From: Chloroflexota bacterium
GTDB taxonomy: Bacteria; Chloroflexota; Anaerolineae; Promineifilales; Promineifilaceae
Assembly (NCBI GenBank): GCA_022616275.1
Contig: JAKEFB010000120.1
Span: 62,001-126,000 of the forward strand
Direction of reading: 5' to 3'
DNA length: 64,000 nucleotides
Numbering within the stretch: the first letter of the stretch is position 1; each line of letters opens with the position of its first letter. The notes beneath the pieces were generated by a model. The model made no database searches, was not told the origin of the DNA, and saw nothing but the letters and a program-made list of their open reading frames with translations. This document shows positions 31,867 through 39,774 of the stretch, in pieces. The position numbers and the translations under genes were made by a program.

Positions 31867-32004
31867 TTAGGCTGGCTTCAGCGCCGTGAAGTACTCATCG
31901 GCCGTCGTCTGCAGGAGGACCCAGAAGGTATAGAGGCCGACGGCCGTCCCAACCGGGAAGTTGAGCAGGCCCAGGAAGCCGATGACGATGGCCAGGGCTC
32001 CATG
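31867..32004 (-). pseudogene. C-terminal remnant of a membrane protein
   Basis: Minus-strand codons read 'ALAIVIGFLGLLNFPVGTAV', 'GLYTFWVLLQTTADEYFTAL' and KPA-stop. This is the usual end of small Chloroflexota membrane proteins with 'GFLGLLNFP.GTA.GIYT.W', but only the last 45 or so residues are here and no start exists. The region upstream (32005-32147) shows no matching sequence. Confidence 0.6.
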
Positions 32005-32147
32005 ACTTTTTTCCTAGATGTGACATTATTCATAAGATTAGACGCTCTTTATCACTACAGTTTCCGGCGGGAGTGAGGCATAGTAACGGATAGCCTTTCG
32101 GCCCATTCCACCCTTCGAGTAAAACAAGACTTTATGGAGGTTAAGTC

Positions 32148-32717
32148 ATGGAAGAGCTAAAAGTGACAAAGGAAACGAAGCAACCAGGGTTCCGCCTGGG
32201 CAATTTGCTGTTTGGGAGCGCCCTGGTGATTGCGGGCGCCCTATTCCTGTTAGGCAACTTGTTCGATATTCGCGTTGGCCACTTTATCTGGCCCTTCTTC
32301 GTCATGGCGCCGGGAGCGATCCTGCTTTTCCTGGCCCTGGTCGTAGAAGACCCGGCCGGGGAGCCAATGGCCATGGTCGGCAGTTTGATCACGATGGTGG
32401 GGCTGGTCCTGTTCTACCAAAACGTGACCGGCCACTGGGAAAGCTGGTCCTACGCCTGGGCGTTGGTCGCCCCAACGTCCATCGGGCTGGGACAGCTCTT
32501 TTATGGAGGGCTCAAAAACCGGCCGAACCTGGTCCAGAGCGGCAAGAACCTGGTCAAAGTGGGCGTGGGCATCTTCCTGGTTGGCGCGTTTTTCTTTGAG
32601 CTAATTATCGGCGTCAGCGGTTTCGGCCGGGGTCGGCTGTTCTGGCCTTTGGCGTTGATTGCCTTTGGCCTGTACCTGCTGGTGCGCAACCTCATTCCTA
32701 GAGGGCGGAAAGTGTAA
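32148..32717 (+). CDS. Membrane protein with LiaF/DUF5668-like spans, first of a pair
   Basis: 189 residues. GGAGG seven bases before the ATG. A short polar start, then paired spans 'LLFGSALVIAGALFLLGNLF' and 'FIWPFFVMAPGAILLFLALV', further spans near 73-92 and 100-120, and the pattern repeated at 143-184 ('VGVGIFLVGAFFFELIIGV', 'LFWPLALIAFGLYLLVRNL'). The 'G..L...G..FL......W.P..LI..G' layout is that of LiaI/LiaF membrane domains. It lies 26 bp before a second gene with the same N-terminal pattern plus an outside domain, so both probably work in envelope-stress sensing or protection, which is inference from the family. Confidence 0.75.
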   Translation: MEELKVTKETKQPGFRLGNLLFGSALVIAGALFLLGNLFDIRVGHFIWPFFVMAPGAILLFLALVVEDPAGEPMAMVGSLITMVGLVLFYQNVTGHWESWSYAWALVAPTSIGLGQLFYGGLKNRPNLVQSGKNLVKVGVGIFLVGAFFFELIIGVSGFGRGRLFWPLALIAFGLYLLVRNLIPRGRKV

Positions 32718-32743
32718 GCTCGACAAACTGGAGGTAACCAATT

Positions 32744-33787
32744 ATGGCTGAATTATCAGGTCGCGCCTCCCGGCGCGAGGAACGATCACTGTTTGGCCCC
32801 ATCGTGCTGATTGCCATTGGCGTCTACTTTCTCCTTCACCAATTGGACCTGGTAACCGGGTTGCACTGGTGGACGGCCCTGCAACTGTGGCCCCTCTTGC
32901 TGATCTTCGGCGGCCTGAACATCATCGCCCAGCAGGTCCGGTATCCTTACGGCCTCATCTTAAGCGGATTGGTAGGGTTATCGGCCGTAGCGGTATTTGG
33001 CTACGTGTTGTTGTTCGGCGTGGAAAACACCTTTCTGGGTAGCCTGAGTGTCTCCCCCCAAGGAGAGTTCAAAATGGAACAGGTCGCGTTTCCGGCCGGC
33101 GACGTAGACACAGCGACCGTCCATCTAAACATCGCGCCCCCTGGCGCGCGTGTCTTCGCCCTGGAGGATAGCAACAACCTGATTGAGGGGACTATCTATC
33201 ACCACGGCCGGCTGCTCTTCGATACGGAAACGGGCGATGGCCAGGCGGTGGTGACGCTGGCAACAAAGGACAACGACTTCTGGTTTTTCGGCCCTGGTAA
33301 CTGGGACGGCCTGGGTGGCGAAAACCGCTGGCAAATCGGTCTGAACCCCAACGTGCCCCTGGCGCTGGCGCTAGACGTGAACGCGGGGCTGGCGACGCTG
33401 GACCTGAGCCGGCTTACGCTTAACAGCCTGGCAGTGACGGTCAACGCCAGCGACGCCGACCTTCTTCTGCCGGACGGCGATTACAGTCTAGAGCTTGATG
33501 TAAATGCCGGCTCCCTGGAGGCCACGCTGCCGAAACAGGGCGACCACTCTTTCCAAATTGAAGTGAATGGCGGCAGTCTGGTTATGGCGCTCCCTGATTC
33601 GGCGGCCGCGCGGATAGAAGTCCACCGTTCCCTGGGCAGTTTCAATCTGGAGAGCGATCGCTTTAGACAGATAAGCCAGGATGGAAGCGAGGAAATCTGG
33701 GAAACGGCCGGCTATGCCAACGCCAGAAACCAAATCATTCTAAGGATTAACGTGTCGGCCGGCAGCGTCAACGTGCAGGAATCGTAA
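32744..33787 (+). CDS. LiaF-like membrane protein with beta-helical cell-wall-side domain
   Basis: 347 residues. N-terminal spans 'LFGPIVLIAIGVYFLLHQL' and 'LQLWPLLLIFGGLNIIAQQV' plus a third near 70-92 form the LiaI-LiaF-type membrane domain. Residues about 115-345 are a beta-rich domain with repeated 'LDVNAG', 'VTVNASDADLLLPDG', 'LELDVNAGSLEATLP', 'IEVNGGSLVMALP', matching DUF4097/DUF2154 toast-rack-type domains. LiaF proteins inhibit a LiaSR-type sensor system in Bacillus; no LiaRS genes are adjacent here, but an OmpR-type pair lies 3.5 kb away. Co-transcribed with the gene before it; GGAGG precedes the ATG. Ends at a hairpin. Confidence 0.8.
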   Translation: MAELSGRASRREERSLFGPIVLIAIGVYFLLHQLDLVTGLHWWTALQLWPLLLIFGGLNIIAQQVRYPYGLILSGLVGLSAVAVFGYVLLFGVENTFLGSLSVSPQGEFKMEQVAFPAGDVDTATVHLNIAPPGARVFALEDSNNLIEGTIYHHGRLLFDTETGDGQAVVTLATKDNDFWFFGPGNWDGLGGENRWQIGLNPNVPLALALDVNAGLATLDLSRLTLNSLAVTVNASDADLLLPDGDYSLELDVNAGSLEATLPKQGDHSFQIEVNGGSLVMALPDSAAARIEVHRSLGSFNLESDRFRQISQDGSEEIWETAGYANARNQIILRINVSAGSVNVQES

Positions 33788-33799
33788 ATGACTACTTCT

Positions 33800-33838
33800 C
33801 TGAAGTGACCGGCGCTTAGAAAACGCCGGTCACTTCAG
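33800..33838. terminator. CTGAAGTGACCGGCG hairpin between convergent genes
   Basis: A perfect 15-bp inverted repeat (33800-33814 and 33824-33838), 9-nt loop, between the LiaF-like gene (stop 33787) and the minus-strand gene ending at 33841. Position and symmetry suit a bidirectional terminator, although U-runs are absent. Related in sequence to the hairpin at 29460. Confidence 0.7.
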
Positions 33839-33840
33839 GC

Positions 33841-34728
33841 TCAAACGCCTCGAAGCCCGACGGCCGGCCGAACCTCGACGTTTTTGAGCAATAACACGGC
33901 CATGACCAGGTTGACCAGGGTCAGGGCTATGAACCCGGCCACCAACATCGGGCTAACCGCTACGCCGGCGAGGGCCTGGTTGATCCCCATGGCGCTGACA
34001 CACACCCCCATCGTCATGAATTTCATCACGGCCACCGAAGCCAGCAAATAACCCCACGGGCTGCGGCGCAGTAGCAGGATGCCAGACAGGAAGGACAGGG
34101 GCACGATCAACCCCAGGTCCATCGCCTGAATGACCAGCGTGGTCGTGCTTTCAAGGCCGGCCGGGGGTTGGTTTTGCAGCAAGGGCGGCCCGATTAGCCC
34201 TAGCCAGGCCAGCAACAAGAAGCCGCCGGCGGCGAACAATACCCCGGCGATGCCCCGGCGGGGCAGGCGCGTGGAAAAGCGCTGCGGCAAGGAGGCCAGG
34301 TCAATGGACATCATGGCCAGGATGAAGGCGACCAGGCTGAGGGAGAAGAGTGCCACGTAAACCAGGAAAAGCTGGTTGTAGGCCGTGTTAAAGGACATTG
34401 ACATGTAGGTGTACAGGAAATAGCCCAGCGTGCCGGCCAACAGGAGCTGCCCGCGAAACGACCCATGTAGCGCCAGCCAGCCAGATACTGCCAGCAGCGG
34501 CACACCCATCACCAGGGTCACCAGGTCTGCTGCCTGCATCTGGGCCGTTGAGTTGACCGTATCGTAGTAGTACAGGCCGCGCCCATTGATCATGACCGTC
34601 TCTCCCCGCAGGGAAGTAAACGGGTACGGCTGGCCGCCGGTTTGCCAGAAAAGCCCTGCGCCGGCGGCGATTAACGCTAAAACGCCGATCAGGGCAATAA
34701 GCCAGGTAAGCGTAGTTTGGTTTTTCAT
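33841..34728 (-). CDS. Polytopic membrane protein of unknown function
   Basis: 295 residues with about eight spans: 7-27, 65-85, 92-108, 117-140, 158-180, 198-220, 228-248 and 256-280. Between spans 1 and 2 an outside loop reads 'YPFTSLRGETVMINGRGLYY' and 'YDTVNSTAQMQAADLVTLVM'. No catalytic motif seen. I do not recognise a family with confidence; similar proteins of this size are annotated only as hypothetical membrane proteins. AGGAGACAAATATAGAGGCC-like sequence before the ATG contains AGGAG but far upstream, so the ribosome site is weak. It converges on the LiaF-like gene. Confidence 0.7.
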   Translation of the reverse strand: MKNQTTLTWLIALIGVLALIAAGAGLFWQTGGQPYPFTSLRGETVMINGRGLYYYDTVNSTAQMQAADLVTLVMGVPLLAVSGWLALHGSFRGQLLLAGTLGYFLYTYMSMSFNTAYNQLFLVYVALFSLSLVAFILAMMSIDLASLPQRFSTRLPRRGIAGVLFAAGGFLLLAWLGLIGPPLLQNQPPAGLESTTTLVIQAMDLGLIVPLSFLSGILLLRRSPWGYLLASVAVMKFMTMGVCVSAMGINQALAGVAVSPMLVAGFIALTLVNLVMAVLLLKNVEVRPAVGLRGV

Positions 34729-34873
34729 CTGGGCCTCTATATTTGTCTCCTTTCAGTAAATTCATCGGACCCAAAAAGGAAGTTCCGATTGAATTCAGAC
34801 CTACCCAGTATAGAACAAGCGACAGGCGGAAATAGTGACAAACGGCCGATTTCGTAGCGCATAATGTCACAAA

Positions 34874-34908
34874 AAAACCCCGTAGGTCTTAAAGACCTAC
34901 GGGGTTTT
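34874..34908. terminator. AAAACCCCGTAGGTC hairpin (copy 1)
   Basis: AAAACCCCGTAGGTC (34874-34888), loop TTAAA, GACCTACGGGGTTTT (34894-34908): a 15-bp stem with A and T runs on the outside, so it can terminate in both directions, here the minus-strand gene at 34941. A half copy (GACCTGCGGGGTTTTCC) follows at 34919-34936. The same hairpin recurs at 35600. Confidence 0.8.
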
Positions 34909-34940
34909 CCGGCTTGGAGACCTGCGGGGTTTTCCGGTGA

Positions 34941-35441
34941 TCAGGGAAAACAGATCTCGCCCAGGTAGTTGCCTTCACCACCTGTGGTGGTGTTAAACGT
35001 GCCGTTGGCTCTGAAGGAGCCGGTCGCCCCGGCCCACTCTCCAGTGCCGGCTATAACCGTATCCAGCTCGGTAAATTTCCCCTGGCCGGTGGTCTGCAGG
35101 GCAATGGCGTCTTTGGTCGTCAGTTGCCCGCCTGGCGTCTGGAACAGGTTATCCCCCGTCAGAAAGACGACCGAAGTAGTGGGCGTATCAACCGTGGCTA
35201 TCAGGCTGGTGCCGGTGAAAAAAGCAGTGCCGGCCAGGTCGCCGGTGTACGTTCCGGCGGCGCAGATGCCGACGGACGAGGTACACGTTGGCCCGCTGAC
35301 CGGCTCAAGGGTAAAAGTACCTTTGACCTTGTCACAGCCATCCCCGGCGCTAACCCCACTGCCGGCAACCGCCAGCACGGCGAAGGCCAACAAAACAATG
35401 GCTCCTAATCGGACTTTTGTCGAGCTGATTTTTCTGACCAT
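34941..35441 (-). CDS. Small secreted beta-barrel-like protein
   Basis: 166 residues. Signal peptide ('LGAIVLLAFAVLAVAGSGVS', cleavage after VSA). The mature part reads 'VKGTFTLEPVSGPTCTSSVG', 'TYTGDLAGTAFFTGTSLIA', 'TGDNLFQTPGGQLTTKDAIA', 'GTGEWAGATGSFRANGTFNT' and 'GEGNYLGEICFP'. The 'G.G.WAGATG.FRA.GT' motif is shared with secreted proteins of allene-oxide-cyclase-like barrel fold. Three or four Cys may form disulfides. ATG with an AGGAG further upstream; a CACGAATT repeat lies just before. Function unknown. Confidence 0.7.
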   Translation of the reverse strand: MVRKISSTKVRLGAIVLLAFAVLAVAGSGVSAGDGCDKVKGTFTLEPVSGPTCTSSVGICAAGTYTGDLAGTAFFTGTSLIATVDTPTTSVVFLTGDNLFQTPGGQLTTKDAIALQTTGQGKFTELDTVIAGTGEWAGATGSFRANGTFNTTTGGEGNYLGEICFP

Positions 35442-35454
35442 GATCCCGTCTCCT

Positions 35455-35486
35455 GTAAAATCTCGCCGCGAATGGCACGAATTTAT
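35455..35486 (-). repeat. AAAATCTCG-CGAAT-GCACGAATT repeat before a gene start
   Basis: Plus-strand order TCCTGTAAAATCTCGCCGCG then AATGGCACGAATTTA, which parallels TCCTGCAAAAATCTCGACAC then GAATTGCACGAATTA at 11853-11887. In both cases it lies directly upstream of a minus-strand start, next to the CAGGAG ribosome site. Confidence 0.5.
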
Positions 35487-35599
35487 TTGGGTTCGTCGTG
35501 GCGGTCTGTGGCTCGTGCGAGTTCGTGGCTTATCCAGTAAAGTAACCGTTACTGTATAGTCTCACGCGACATCAAAATGTTACATTACTGACTCACTGG

Positions 35600-35634
35600 A
35601 AAACCCCGTAGGTCTTGGAGACCTACGGGGTTTT
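35600..35634 (-). terminator. AAAACCCCGTAGGTC hairpin (copy 2), terminator of the opp operon
   Basis: AAAACCCCGTAGGTC (35600-35614), loop TTGGA, GACCTACGGGGTTTT (35620-35634), directly adjacent to the TAA of the last opp gene. Same stem as at 34874. Outer T/A runs support intrinsic termination. Confidence 0.85.
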
Positions 35635-36642
35635 TTATGGGACATCTTCTCTAAACAGCTTAGGCTCTACTTCCACGCAGGCGACGACGTGCCCGGCCGG
35701 GACCAGGCGCAATTGGGGATCGATCTCGCGGCAGCGGGGTTGGGCTATGGGGCAGCGCGGGTGAAAGCGGCAACCGGGCGGCAAGACAACGGAGTTGGGC
35801 GTTTCCCCCTGCAAGATGATGCGCTCCCGTCGCTGGCGCGGGTTGGGCACCGGCACGACGGAGAGTAGGGCTTTGGTATAGGGGTGCTGCGGCCGGCGCA
35901 AAATCTGTTCGGCCGGACCCAGCTCGACTATCCGCCCCAGGTACATGACGGCAATCCGGTCGGCGATGTAGCCGACTGTGCCCAGGTCGTGGGTGATGAA
36001 CAGAATGGAGATACCTCTGGCCCGGCGCAGTTCCACCAGCAAGTTCAAGATTTCGGCGCGAATGCTGACGTCAAGCATCGAGACCGGCTCGTCGGCCAGT
36101 AAAACGTCCGGCTCCAGGACCAGCGCCCCGGCAATGACCACCCGCTGCCGCTGGCCGCCGGAAAGTTCGTGAGGCAGGCGGTGGAGAAAGGCGCCGGCCG
36201 GTTTCAGGCCGGCATCTTCCAACGCCCGGAGCACCCGCGTCTGCCGCTCCTGTTTGTTCCTGGCCAGCTTATGGACCAGCAACGGCTCGGCGACGATGTC
36301 GCCAATGGTCATCATCGGGTTCAGCGATTCGTAGGGGTCCTGGAAGATCATCTGGATGTGGCGGCGCACCGTCTGCAAGCCCCGGCCGTTTAAGGCAGTA
36401 ATTTCCTGATCGGCGATTTTGATGCTGCCGGAGGTCGGCCGTTCCAGGCCCATGAGGGTCAGGGCCAGGGTAGATTTGCCGCAACCGGACTCGCCCACCA
36501 GCGCCAGCACTTCGCCCCGGCCGACCGTGAAGCTTACCCCGTCTATGGCGTGGACAAATTTCTCTTCCCGGTCAAAGAGGCCGCTCCGTTTGGCCAGAAA
36601 GAGCTTGCGCAGGTTGGTGACTTCGATAACAGGTGTGGACAT
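35635..36642 (-). CDS. oppF: Oligopeptide/dipeptide ABC transporter ATPase, OppF/DppF type
   Basis: 335 residues. Walker A 'VGESGCGKST', Q-loop 'IFQDPYESLNP', signature 'LSGGQRQRV', Walker B 'VLLADEPVSMLD', switch His in 'FITHDLG'. The C-terminal oligo-HPY extension with 'PPGCRFHPRCPIAQPRC' and a further Cys is typical of Opp/Dpp ATPases, where the four cysteines can bind an Fe-S cluster. It powers peptide import with the OppD ATPase encoded just upstream. It is the last gene of the five-gene minus-strand operon 41541-35635 and runs straight into a terminator hairpin. Cytoplasmic face of the membrane. Confidence 0.95.
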   Translation of the reverse strand: MSTPVIEVTNLRKLFLAKRSGLFDREEKFVHAIDGVSFTVGRGEVLALVGESGCGKSTLALTLMGLERPTSGSIKIADQEITALNGRGLQTVRRHIQMIFQDPYESLNPMMTIGDIVAEPLLVHKLARNKQERQTRVLRALEDAGLKPAGAFLHRLPHELSGGQRQRVVIAGALVLEPDVLLADEPVSMLDVSIRAEILNLLVELRRARGISILFITHDLGTVGYIADRIAVMYLGRIVELGPAEQILRRPQHPYTKALLSVVPVPNPRQRRERIILQGETPNSVVLPPGCRFHPRCPIAQPRCREIDPQLRLVPAGHVVACVEVEPKLFREDVP

Positions 36643-36652
36643 GTTACTCGCC

Positions 36653-36720
36653 AGTTGATAGTTGGTAGTTGGCAGTTGATAGTGGGTAAGCTACCAACCA
36701 TCAACTATCAACCATCAACT
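36653..36720. repeat. AGTTGAT heptamer-periodic hairpin within the opp operon
   Basis: Heptamers AGTTGAT (36653), AGTTGGT (36660), AGTTGGC (36667), AGTTGAT (36674), AGTGGGT (36681) are followed by complementary heptamers ending ACCATCA ACTATCA ACCATCA ACT (to 36720). The result is a long imperfect hairpin between oppD and oppF. Its end encodes the last residues of OppD (Leu-Val-Asp-Gly) and the TGA stop. Confidence 0.85.
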
Positions 36721-37697
36721 AAATGACAACTGGCCCAATGGCCGGGTTCAACCTGGCGCAGGGCCGGTTCTTCGACGTGGCAACGGTCAATGGCCACCGG
36801 GCAACGGGGGGCAAAGCGACAGCCGGGCGGCAGTGCATCCAGCCGGGGCGGATGGCCGGGAATACTGGCCAGTTGGTCGGTCAGGCGGCTCAGATTGGGG
36901 AAGGCCCGTAGCAGCTCGCGAGTGTAGGGGTGCTGGGGGTTATTGAAGACGGTGTCCACGCTGGCGTATTCGGCGGTGACGCCACCGTACATGACCAGGA
37001 CCGTGTCGCACATCTCGGCCACCACGCCCAGGTCGTGGGTGACAAAAAGGATAGACAGCCCCAGCCGATCGCGTAATCGTTCCAATAGCTCCAAAATTTG
37101 GGCCTGGATCATGACGTCCAGGGCCGTCGTCGGCTCGTCGGCAATGACGACTTGCGGGTTGCAGGCCAGGGCCATAGCAATCATGGCCCGCTGGCGCATG
37201 CCGCCTGAATATTGGTGGGGGTATTGGCTGCGCCGCTCCGAGGCGATGCCGACCAGGTCGAGTAGTTCGGCGACACGCTTATCTACCAGCGCGCTGTCGG
37301 TCACGTAGTTATGCTGGACGATGGCCTCGCCGATTTGATCGCCAATGGTGCGTACCGGGTTGAGGGCGTTCATCGCTCCCTGGAAGATCATGGCGATATT
37401 TTTCCAGCGGACGGCGGCCATTTCCTTTTCACCCAGGGAAAGCAGGTCGTTGCCCATGAAGTGGACCGCGCCGGAAGTGATGCGGCCGTTGGCCGGCAGC
37501 AGGCGCATGACGCTCAACATCAAGGTCGTCTTGCCGCAACCGCTTTCTCCGACCAGGCCCAAGACCTCGCCTTCACGCAGGGTAAAGGAAACGTCCACCA
37601 ACGCGTGGGACGGAGGGCCGCCGTCAATGAGAAAGTCGGTGGAAAGGTGGGAGACTTCTAATAGAACCGGCGCTCTTTCAATTTGTCTTTTTTGCAT
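36708..37697 (-). CDS. oppD: Oligopeptide/dipeptide ABC transporter ATPase, OppD/DppD type
   Basis: 329 residues. Walker A 'VGESGCGKTT', 'IFQGAMNALNP', signature 'YSGGMRQR', Walker B 'VVIADEPTTALD', 'FVTHDLG', and a C-terminal 'LPPGCRFAPRCP' oligo-HPY motif with Cys residues. The 'SGGMRQR' signature is the usual one for OppD. It pairs with OppF to drive the OppB/C permease. The last codons and stop lie in a heptamer repeat hairpin, so the natural C-terminus may have been replaced. Two bases separate it from OppC upstream. Confidence 0.95.
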   Translation of the reverse strand: MQKRQIERAPVLLEVSHLSTDFLIDGGPPSHALVDVSFTLREGEVLGLVGESGCGKTTLMLSVMRLLPANGRITSGAVHFMGNDLLSLGEKEMAAVRWKNIAMIFQGAMNALNPVRTIGDQIGEAIVQHNYVTDSALVDKRVAELLDLVGIASERRSQYPHQYSGGMRQRAMIAMALACNPQVVIADEPTTALDVMIQAQILELLERLRDRLGLSILFVTHDLGVVAEMCDTVLVMYGGVTAEYASVDTVFNNPQHPYTRELLRAFPNLSRLTDQLASIPGHPPRLDALPPGCRFAPRCPVAIDRCHVEEPALRQVEPGHWASCHLVDG

Positions 37698-37699
37698 TA

Positions 37700-38653
37700 T
37701 CAGTCACCGGCCGCCAGCTTGCCTTCACTAGTTGCCACCGGTTCCGGCCGTCTCAGCCGGGCCACCATTTTGGCGCCTACGGACAGGTGGTGCGACTCCA
37801 GGCGGGGATTAAGGACCTGTTCTAGCCCCTGCCCCAGCAACGTGCAGCCCAGGACCAGCCAGACAATGCCCGCGCCTGGGGCAACCAGCGCCCACCAGGC
37901 CCCGGCGCTCATCGCTCCCCGGGTAAAGGCAAAGTTGAGCATCTGCCCCCAGCTTATCTTGGTCGGGTCAGACAGGCCCAGAAAGCTCAAGGCGCTCTCG
38001 TTGAGGATGGCCACGGAGATCACCAGGACGGTGTTGACGACGATGAGCGGCAGGACCAACGGCAGGATGTGCCGCCGGATGATGTGGGCGTTGCCGGCGC
38101 CAATGGCTCGTGCCCGGAGCACGTATTTACGTTGTTTGACCGACAGCGTTTGGGAACGGACCAGCCGGGCCGATCCCGTCCAGCCGAGCAGGCCAATGAC
38201 GAGGATAATGTTGAGCAGGCTGGGCTTGGTCAGCGCCACCAGGAGGACGATGAGGGGAAAGTCAGGGATGACGAGGATAATGTCGGTGAAGCGCATGAGG
38301 GCGTTTTCCAGCCGGCCGCCGTAATAGCCGGCGACGATACCGATAAGGCCGCCAATGAAGATGGAAATGAAGGAGGCGACGAAGCCGACGATGAGGGAGA
38401 CGCGCGCGCCATAGATGAAGTTGGAGAGCACGTCCTTGCCGGCGTCGTCGGTGCCCAGGAGACGGGTCCGGCCGGGTGTGGCGTAAATGTCGTCAATCGT
38501 GACGCGCACCGGCTCGTAGGGATCATGGGGCGCCAGCGCCGGAGCAAAGACGGCCATCAGGATGGCCAGGACCAGCATCGTGAGCCCGACGACGCCCATT
38601 TTGTTGCGCCGGAACGAATGCCAGAAGCCGTGTAGGTTAGGAACGTCCATCAT
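37700..38653 (-). CDS. oppC: Oligopeptide/dipeptide ABC transporter permease, OppC/DppC type
   Basis: 317 residues. N-terminal OppC_N span ('KMGVVGLTMLVLAILMAVFA'), 'HDPYEPVRVTIDD' and 'GRTRLLGTDDAGKDVLSNFI', the classic OppC loop, then the BPD_transp_1 domain with 'YGARVSLIVGFVASFISIFI' and the EAA loop 'RAIGAGNAHIIRRHILPLVL'. Six spans in total. It forms the inner-membrane channel with OppB (seven bases upstream). Two possible ATG starts are adjacent (38653, 38650). No clear Shine-Dalgarno; probably translated by coupling to OppB. Confidence 0.95.
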   Translation of the reverse strand: MMDVPNLHGFWHSFRRNKMGVVGLTMLVLAILMAVFAPALAPHDPYEPVRVTIDDIYATPGRTRLLGTDDAGKDVLSNFIYGARVSLIVGFVASFISIFIGGLIGIVAGYYGGRLENALMRFTDIILVIPDFPLIVLLVALTKPSLLNIILVIGLLGWTGSARLVRSQTLSVKQRKYVLRARAIGAGNAHIIRRHILPLVLPLIVVNTVLVISVAILNESALSFLGLSDPTKISWGQMLNFAFTRGAMSAGAWWALVAPGAGIVWLVLGCTLLGQGLEQVLNPRLESHHLSVGAKMVARLRRPEPVATSEGKLAAGD

Positions 38654-38659
38654 CGGATT

Positions 38660-39691
38660 TTAGTTTTCCTGCACTCTGGGGTCCAGGTAGGAATAGAGCA
38701 AGTCGGCGGCCAGGTTGGCGAAGATGACGCTGACGGCAATGAGCAGAAACGCGCCCTGGAGCATGGGGTAATCGCGACGCTGGACGGCGGTGAAGATCGC
38801 CCCGCCCAACCCTGGCCAGGAAAAGACGGTTTCAATCTGGATCGCCCCACTCACGGTAAAACCCAGGTTGAGGGCGATAATCGTTACCATCGGCAACATG
38901 GCGTTTTGCAGGGCGTGGTCCTTCAGAATTTGAAAGGTGTTCAACCCCTTGGCCTTGGCGGTCAAGATGTAATCCTCGGACAAGACGTCGAGCAAGGCGC
39001 TACGCATGATGAGCATGTACTCGCCCAGGAAGACGATGGTATAGGTGAGCGTGGGCAAGATGAGGTGCCGGCCGATGTCCATCCATTGGGCCCAGGCGCT
39101 AATATAGGTGGCGCCAGGGGTAATCCGGCCGCCAATGGGCAGGCCCCAACGGCTGCTGCCGATGAAGAGCAGGATAATCCCCAGCCAGAAAGTGGGCAAA
39201 CTCCAGGCGGTCAGGCTGAAGACGAGGGCGCTGTAGTCCACGGCCGTACGGGACTTCCAGGCGGCAAAGACGCCCAGGACCATTCCCAGGGCAATGGCCA
39301 GGAGCTGCCCCAGTCCGATGAGCAGGAGCGTATTCCAGAGCATCTCGCCCAGCAGGTCGGCGACCGGCCGGTTGGTGTGGTAACTGATGCCCAGTTCGCC
39401 CTGGAACAGGTTGCCAACGTAAATGAAGAACTGCGTCTGCAGCGGGTTGACGGCGCAATCGCCCAAGGTAATCGGGTTAAGCGACTGAAAACAGTTAATG
39501 ACCGGCTTGTCCAGGCCAAAGCGGACCCGGATGGCCTCGATAGCCTCCCGCGTCAGGCGGGGGTCATGAATGCCGGCCCGGGCCGGGTCACCCGGCAATA
39601 CCCGGAAGAGGAAAAAGTTGAGCGTGATGACAAAGGCAATGGTCACCAACGCCCAACTTACTTTCCGGGCAATATAGCGCAAACGCTTCAT
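38660..39691 (-). CDS. oppB: Oligopeptide/dipeptide ABC transporter permease, OppB/DppB type
   Basis: 343 residues. OppB hallmarks: 'LFRVLPGDPARAGIHDPRLT' after the first span, 'FQGELGISYHTNRPVADLLG' (the conserved 'G.LG.S......V...I' loop), 'TFWLGIILLFIGSSRWGLP', and the EAA loop 'TAKAKGLNTFQILKDHALQN' 'AMLPMVTIIALNLGFTVSGA'. Six spans. The loop after the second conserved motif is longer than in E. coli OppB and carries two Cys ('NCFQSLNPITLGDCAVNPLQ'), possibly disulfide-linked outside. 83 bp separate it from the binding-protein gene, a spacer filled by palindromic repeats. Confidence 0.95.
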   Translation of the reverse strand: MKRLRYIARKVSWALVTIAFVITLNFFLFRVLPGDPARAGIHDPRLTREAIEAIRVRFGLDKPVINCFQSLNPITLGDCAVNPLQTQFFIYVGNLFQGELGISYHTNRPVADLLGEMLWNTLLLIGLGQLLAIALGMVLGVFAAWKSRTAVDYSALVFSLTAWSLPTFWLGIILLFIGSSRWGLPIGGRITPGATYISAWAQWMDIGRHLILPTLTYTIVFLGEYMLIMRSALLDVLSEDYILTAKAKGLNTFQILKDHALQNAMLPMVTIIALNLGFTVSGAIQIETVFSWPGLGGAIFTAVQRRDYPMLQGAFLLIAVSVIFANLAADLLYSYLDPRVQEN

Positions 39692-39701
39692 GATTCTAAT
39701 G

Positions 39702-39770
39702 GTGGGGCACGATGGTTCGTGCCCGTACCGAGGGTGGTTGGTGTAGGGGCACGATGCATCGTGCCCCTAC
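39702..39770. repeat. GTAGGGGCACGATG palindromes (one perfect, one degenerate)
   Basis: A perfect 28-bp palindrome at 39743-39770 identical to 27326-27353, and a degenerate copy GTGGGGCACGATGGTTCGTG (39702-39721) continuing CCCGTAC. They fill the gap between the binding-protein gene and oppB; a stem here could raise the level of binding-protein mRNA relative to the permease mRNA, as REP elements do in other operons. Confidence 0.8.
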
Positions 39771-39774
39771 AGCC

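Noticed and set aside
36653-36720. CRISPR-like array
   Set aside because: Units are 7 bp with no spacers and the second half is the reverse complement of the first; it is a hairpin repeat, not an array. No other spaced 25-40 bp repeats were seen in the window.
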